Source: Ruminococcus sp. zg-924 (GTDB lineage: Bacteria; Bacillota; Clostridia; Oscillospirales; Acutalibacteraceae). Taken from it: a DNA stretch of 64,000 bases. The first letter of the stretch is position 1, and each line of letters opens with the position of its first letter. The DNA is taken from the NCBI RefSeq assembly GCF_024433635.1, contig NZ_WNJZ01000012.1:29691-93690 (forward strand). Direction: 5' to 3'. The notes under the pieces were generated by a model. The model did not search any database, was not told the DNA's origin, and was given only the letters and a program-made list of their open reading frames with translations. This document shows, piece by piece, positions 60,974 to 64,000 of this stretch. The position numbers and the translations under genes were made by a program.

Positions 60974-61275
60974 CTCTTTCTGTCAAGCAAATCAGTAAGT
61001 AGCTTATTTATCTTTGCATACTGATTTGTGATCTCAGCAAGATTAAAACAATTGACTTTGCCCATATTACAAAGTGTTGCAATTTGATTTATGTTTCTTC
61101 CGATAGACTTTTGCTGACGGATAACTTCATTGAGTCCGTCAATAACAAAGATTTGTTTTCCAAGGCAAGTTTTGGTTACATATTCGGTTAAAGTTAATTT
61201 TGCATTGTTTGCTTTATTGTGAATCTTCTGTAAATCGGATTCAGATATTCTTATGCTCATTTTTCTGTCTTTCAT
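60961..61275 (-). CDS. mobilization accessory protein MobC
   Basis: The 104-aa protein has a ribbon-helix-helix start (KMSIRISESDLQKIHNKANNAKLTLTEYV) and the MobC-type region IDGLNEVIRQQKSIGRNINQIATLCN. It helps the relaxase open oriT. The start is 7 bp after a perfect aaaggagg, and the relaxase gene begins within its last codons. The oriT candidate lies 25-60 bp upstream. Confidence 0.92.
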   Translation of the reverse strand: MKDRKMSIRISESDLQKIHNKANNAKLTLTEYVTKTCLGKQIFVIDGLNEVIRQQKSIGRNINQIATLCNMGKVNCFNLAEITNQYAKINKLLTDLLDRKRWSQ

Positions 61276-61575
61276 TTAGGTTTCCTCCTTTGCCAATTAA
61301 GTGGGTTCGGGCTTCTGCCCGTATCTTGCATGGGCAGGTCAACGACCAGCCGAATGCGTTGCTTGCCACAGCTTAAAAGCTGTGAAAATGTGAAATCTAA
61401 CTTTATGCTAAATTTATAATCTGGTATTTTAAATTACTTTCGGCCACAACCCGCCCAAATTTCGATTTTTACTTGCATTCGGGTACTTTATCCGTTTTCT
61501 CTTGAAAGTCGGACAAACTCGCAAATTCTGCCCAATATCTGCTTTGCGGACAATAAGGACGATAAAAACGATAAA
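61276..61575. other. intergenic region holding the oriT candidate
   Basis: The 300 bp hold the oriT-like structure near mobC. A small palindrome cagcttaaaagctg (61369-61382) lies further right. No open frame with an RBS is seen. Confidence 0.6.
61300..61345. other. candidate origin of transfer (oriT)
   Basis: An inverted repeat CGGGC-TTCT-GCCCG (61308-61321) is followed directly by TATCTTGC (61322-61329), a close match to the RP4-type nic pattern YATCYTG|Y, so the nick would be between 61328 and 61329. Position just upstream of mobC and mobA fits. A further gggcag copy lies at 61332. Confidence 0.6.
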
Positions 61576-62646
61576 TCAGACGGCTATGTTTTCATCGTAC
61601 TTATCGTACCTGACGTACTCACTGTCCGAATCATCAATCTCAAAATCATATTTGATTTCAACCTTTCTGATGTTATTTTCCTTATACGATTTGAAATAAA
61701 CATGGTTGTCATTCAGATTATACTTCCACTTGTTCATCATCCTTTTCAGAATACGAGCCGAAAGACTTTTGCCTGAAAAAGCATTGTAGCGTTCAAGAAA
61801 TTCTGCGTTACTGCCGTTGAAATGTTTTTCTGCTTTCATCATCTCAATAAGCAAATTCATTTCATCAGGCAAAAGCATATTAGGATTTTCAGTGCTGTCC
61901 GAGACCATTTGCCATGTACAGTCATCCCTTGAAAATAAAAGTTCAATTTCTCTGTCCTCAATATCTCTTCCCGTACAAAATAAAGTTGCATTGCCTTGTG
62001 TCCGCTTGCTTTTCTTCAAAACAAAAAGCGCGTCTGCACAGCCTGCTATACCGTTTGTGCCTGAAATCTCATTGATTGGGTCAGAGTCGCCTTGCTTTCT
62101 TAAATGATGAACGAGGAGAATTGCAATTTTTAATTCATCAGCAAGTTTCTTAAGCTGCTGCACTTCCTGATAATCATTTGAATAGCTCGAATCCCAATTT
62201 GCAGAACGGATAAGCTGAAATGTATCAATGATAATCAAGACGGTATCCTTGTGCTCATCAATAAATGTTCGAATCTGTTCTTCCAACTTTTCATCAAGTT
62301 TTGAACAATCTGTAACAAAATGAACATTACTCGGCGCTTCATCGGTTATCGCTGTCAGCCTGTCCTGCAATCTGCTTTCATCATCTTCAAGCGACAGATA
62401 CAGAGTTGTACCGCCGTCGGTATGCAGATTCCATACATCTTCGCTTTTTGCAATCCGAACGCACCAGTCAAGAACAAGCCACGACTTACCTACCTTTGGC
62501 GAGCCAGCTATAATCGAAAGACCGCTTGCGAGAAGTGAATTGATTATAAACTTCTTTCTCGGCAAATCTTTTTCCATAAGACTTGCACCGTCAATTGAAT
62601 CGAATCTTGCCTTACTGCTCAACTCCAAATTTAAATTCTGAATCAT
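61576..62646 (-). CDS. RepA-like AAA ATPase / replicative helicase of the element
   Basis: I use the ATG at 62646, 5 bp after aaaggag; a start eight codons earlier has a poor RBS. The 356-aa product has the RecA-type core: Walker A GSPKVGKS (48-55), Walker B LIIIDTFQLI and HHLRKQGDSDPINEISGTNGIAG, as in RSF1010 RepA and AAA_25 proteins. It may open DNA when the element replicates after excision. The C-terminal part (after about 240) is less conserved and ends in a charged tail. Confidence 0.88.
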   Translation of the reverse strand: MIQNLNLELSSKARFDSIDGASLMEKDLPRKKFIINSLLASGLSIIAGSPKVGKSWLVLDWCVRIAKSEDVWNLHTDGGTTLYLSLEDDESRLQDRLTAITDEAPSNVHFVTDCSKLDEKLEEQIRTFIDEHKDTVLIIIDTFQLIRSANWDSSYSNDYQEVQQLKKLADELKIAILLVHHLRKQGDSDPINEISGTNGIAGCADALFVLKKSKRTQGNATLFCTGRDIEDREIELLFSRDDCTWQMVSDSTENPNMLLPDEMNLLIEMMKAEKHFNGSNAEFLERYNAFSGKSLSARILKRMMNKWKYNLNDNHVYFKSYKENNIRKVEIKYDFEIDDSDSEYVRYDKYDENIAV

Positions 62647-62768
62647 TTTTCTCCTTTCCCTGTTACTCATACCTTATATGATTTATAAATATTTTAGCTC
62701 CGGTATGGTTATACAGTTGTAATCCAAAAGCTATTGGAATTTTTTCACCGGTGTGATACAATAATCTC

Positions 62769-62829
62769 ATATTTTTCAAGAAAAATATATGACAAAGTGA
62801 ATTGAAGTGATTTTTATAATTTTCACTTC
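62769..62829. repeat. two inverted repeats between repA-like and zinc-ribbon genes
   Basis: atatttttc / gaaaaatat (62769-62788) and gaagtga / tcacttc (62804-62829) are perfect. They lie in the divergent promoter region and may be regulator sites. Confidence 0.55.
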
Positions 62830-62844
62830 AGGACAGAGGTATAT

Positions 62845-63777
62845 ATGGCAAAGCACGAAGGTTTATTATTAAAAATTGATTCCAAAGGAAATATTTCCGG
62901 ATATATGCAGGAAAACGACAATAAGATTCCAATTGAAAATACGACTATCAAAGATGAGTTGATTAGTTTTTCAGAAGAAGATTTTGAGGATTATTCTGAA
63001 CTGCAAAATGAAATAAGAAAAGTTTACAGAACCTATCCTGACGAAAGCGAAGAAAGACTTGCTCTGATTAAAAATTTAACAGCAAAAGCAGAAAAGGCAT
63101 TAGCGACATACAGATCGTTTTACGGTCTGTTGAACAGACTTATGATTGAGGATTTTTTAGGAGAGGACGACGTAACTGAAAACTATCTGCGAGAATACGC
63201 AAGCTATCTTGACCAGATAAAAACCATTCAGTTTTTTGTTTTGCGCTTTTTCAGCGATTTATCAAGTCAAAAAGAAATAGATATTAATGAAGATTTCAAT
63301 TACAACAGCGTACAGATTTCCACTGTATTTTATTTCGAGGACAACAAATCCAGACAGATGTACCATGTCCGTAACCTTACAGAGTATTATTTTCTGCTGT
63401 TGCATTTATTTGTTGAGAACGAATACCGCCTATGCCGCTGTCAGCTCTGCGGCAGATACTTTGTGCCAAAGACAAAAAAGAAAACTCTGTACTGTGACAG
63501 AGTTCTGAAAAACGGTAAAACTTGTAAGGAATTTGCGCCGAGATTAAAGCACCGCATACTGGCAAACAGAAATGAGGTGCTGAAAGCTTTTGACACACAG
63601 CGAGGCAAAATGTATAAGCGTTATGAAAGAACACTGAACACACCCGATACTGTGGAAAAGCCTTTGAGTTTTGAAGAATATTATGATTGGCTTGAAAAAG
63701 CGAGAACTGTGAGAGATAATTATCTTGAGGATAAAACTTCCAAGGAGGAAGCATTGAATATAATTTGTATTGAGTAA
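62845..63777 (+). CDS. DUF6076-like zinc-ribbon protein of the element
   Basis: The 310-aa protein is mostly helical and charged, with a zinc-binding segment near residue 195 (CRCQLCGRYFVPKTKKKTLYCD, then GKTCKEF) that fits a treble-clef or ribbon site with four Cys. It matches what I recall of DUF6076, a family found in mobile elements of gut Firmicutes. Function unknown; the layout suggests nucleic-acid binding. RBS acagagg. A strong terminator follows. Confidence 0.8.
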   Translation: MAKHEGLLLKIDSKGNISGYMQENDNKIPIENTTIKDELISFSEEDFEDYSELQNEIRKVYRTYPDESEERLALIKNLTAKAEKALATYRSFYGLLNRLMIEDFLGEDDVTENYLREYASYLDQIKTIQFFVLRFFSDLSSQKEIDINEDFNYNSVQISTVFYFEDNKSRQMYHVRNLTEYYFLLLHLFVENEYRLCRCQLCGRYFVPKTKKKTLYCDRVLKNGKTCKEFAPRLKHRILANRNEVLKAFDTQRGKMYKRYERTLNTPDTVEKPLSFEEYYDWLEKARTVRDNYLEDKTSKEEALNIICIE

Positions 63778-63791
63778 AATTTGCAAAAAGT

Positions 63792-63838
63792 AATCGGATA
63801 GGCAGTCAATTTTCCATTGATTGCTTATCCGATTTTTT
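63792..63838 (+). terminator. intrinsic terminator after the zinc-ribbon gene
   Basis: aatcggataggcagtcaat pairs with attgattgcttatccgatt (few mismatches) and ends in TTTTTT. Confidence 0.92.
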
Positions 63839-63844
63839 AATTAA

Positions 63845-64000
63845 TGGGTTTACCCAGTTCAACGCCGTGCGTTGAACAAACAACCACCCGCTATGCGGGT
63901 GTGCATAAAAAGTTATACAAAAAAATCACCAATCGATATACAATAAGATTGTTCAAGTCTATTGTAAATAAAGAAAGGTGATTTTAATGGCTAATCAAAC
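63845..64000 (+). mobile_element. left end of a probable IS200/IS605-type element (cut by window edge)
   Basis: Two perfect hairpins, gttcaacgc-cgt-gcgttgaac (63857-63877) and cacccgc-tat-gcgggtg (63885-63901), precede a short gene start. Subterminal hairpins and the start MANQT fit the IS200/IS605 TnpA family. The exact end of the element is not fixed. Confidence 0.55.
63987..64000 (+). CDS. start of a probable IS200-type transposase (partial)
   Basis: Only the first codons (ATG GCT AAT CAA AC) are in the window, behind gaaaggtg at 9 bp. The call rests on the hairpins upstream and on the known N-terminus of TnpA proteins of this group. Confidence 0.5.

Noticed and set aside
1..64000. CRISPR arrays or rRNA genes
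   Set aside because: No regularly spaced direct repeats and no rRNA signature sequences were seen anywhere in the window.

Overview
The window is a piece of a low-to-mid GC, spore-forming, strictly anaerobic Firmicute, most likely a gut Ruminococcus / Oscillospiraceae species (Ruminococcus bromii or a close relative is my best guess). The reasons are a secreted GH13 alpha-amylase carrying a CBM26-like starch-binding module and a C-terminal type I dockerin, a small acid-soluble spore protein, an electron-bifurcating-type [FeFe] hydrogenase operon, a multidomain flavodiiron protein and a Trp T-box leader. Species identity is inference; I could not run a search.

Layout. 1-3.6 kb: 3' part of polA, an arginine-phosphatase-type phosphatase, rimI, tsaD. 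3.8-6.9 kb: the dockerin amylase. 7-9.8 kb: spore protein, an sdpR/sdpI-like pair with two palindromic operators, a ComEC-like lipoprotein with a DUF3006 partner. 9.9-13.6 kb: phenylacetate-CoA ligase with a tandem ACT protein, then rqcH. 13.8-17.8 kb: secG, prfB, small proteins, two lipoproteins, tRNA-Leu. 17.9-22.9 kb: flavodiiron-flavin reductase-rubredoxin fusion, an APH-fold kinase, an HTH-AbrB regulator with an ABC exporter. 22.9-29.7 kb: complete seven-gene trpEGDCFBA operon on the minus strand behind a Trp T-box riboswitch and a consensus promoter. 30-36.6 kb: an aspartate-type aminotransferase, secDF, a ZnuCB-like metal transporter without a binding protein, nudC. 36.6-38.9 kb: a three-gene sortase cassette. 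39.1-45.5 kb: uvrB and a divergent type IIA topoisomerase pair. 45.5-46.2 kb: a SLOG/XRE gene pair flanked by 34-bp repeats. 46.2-51.2 kb: five-gene hydrogenase operon. 51.6-57.3 kb: a solute:sodium symporter with a second phenylacetate-CoA ligase, a Na/Pi cotransporter with PhoU domains, and a CBS-pair protein. 57.5-57.8 kb: tRNA-Thr and tRNA-Tyr.

From about 57.8 kb to the end the window looks like part of an integrative/mobilizable element next to tRNA-Tyr: an ImmA/IrrE protease with its XRE regulator, a MOB-P-type relaxase, MobC, a candidate oriT with an RP4-like nic site, a RepA-like ATPase, a zinc-ribbon protein and the left end of an IS200/IS605-type element. No integrase or conjugation genes are seen, so the element either continues to the right or is only mobilizable. 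Two small minus-strand genes (41 and 40 aa), a 56-aa gene, a probable small RNA, and a 172-aa gene wholly nested inside the relaxase gene are the least expected parts.

The genes fit an anaerobic starch degrader: amylase for extracellular starch, hydrogenase for reoxidising ferredoxin and NADH, flavodiiron protein for oxygen or NO removal, and tryptophan made on demand under T-box control.
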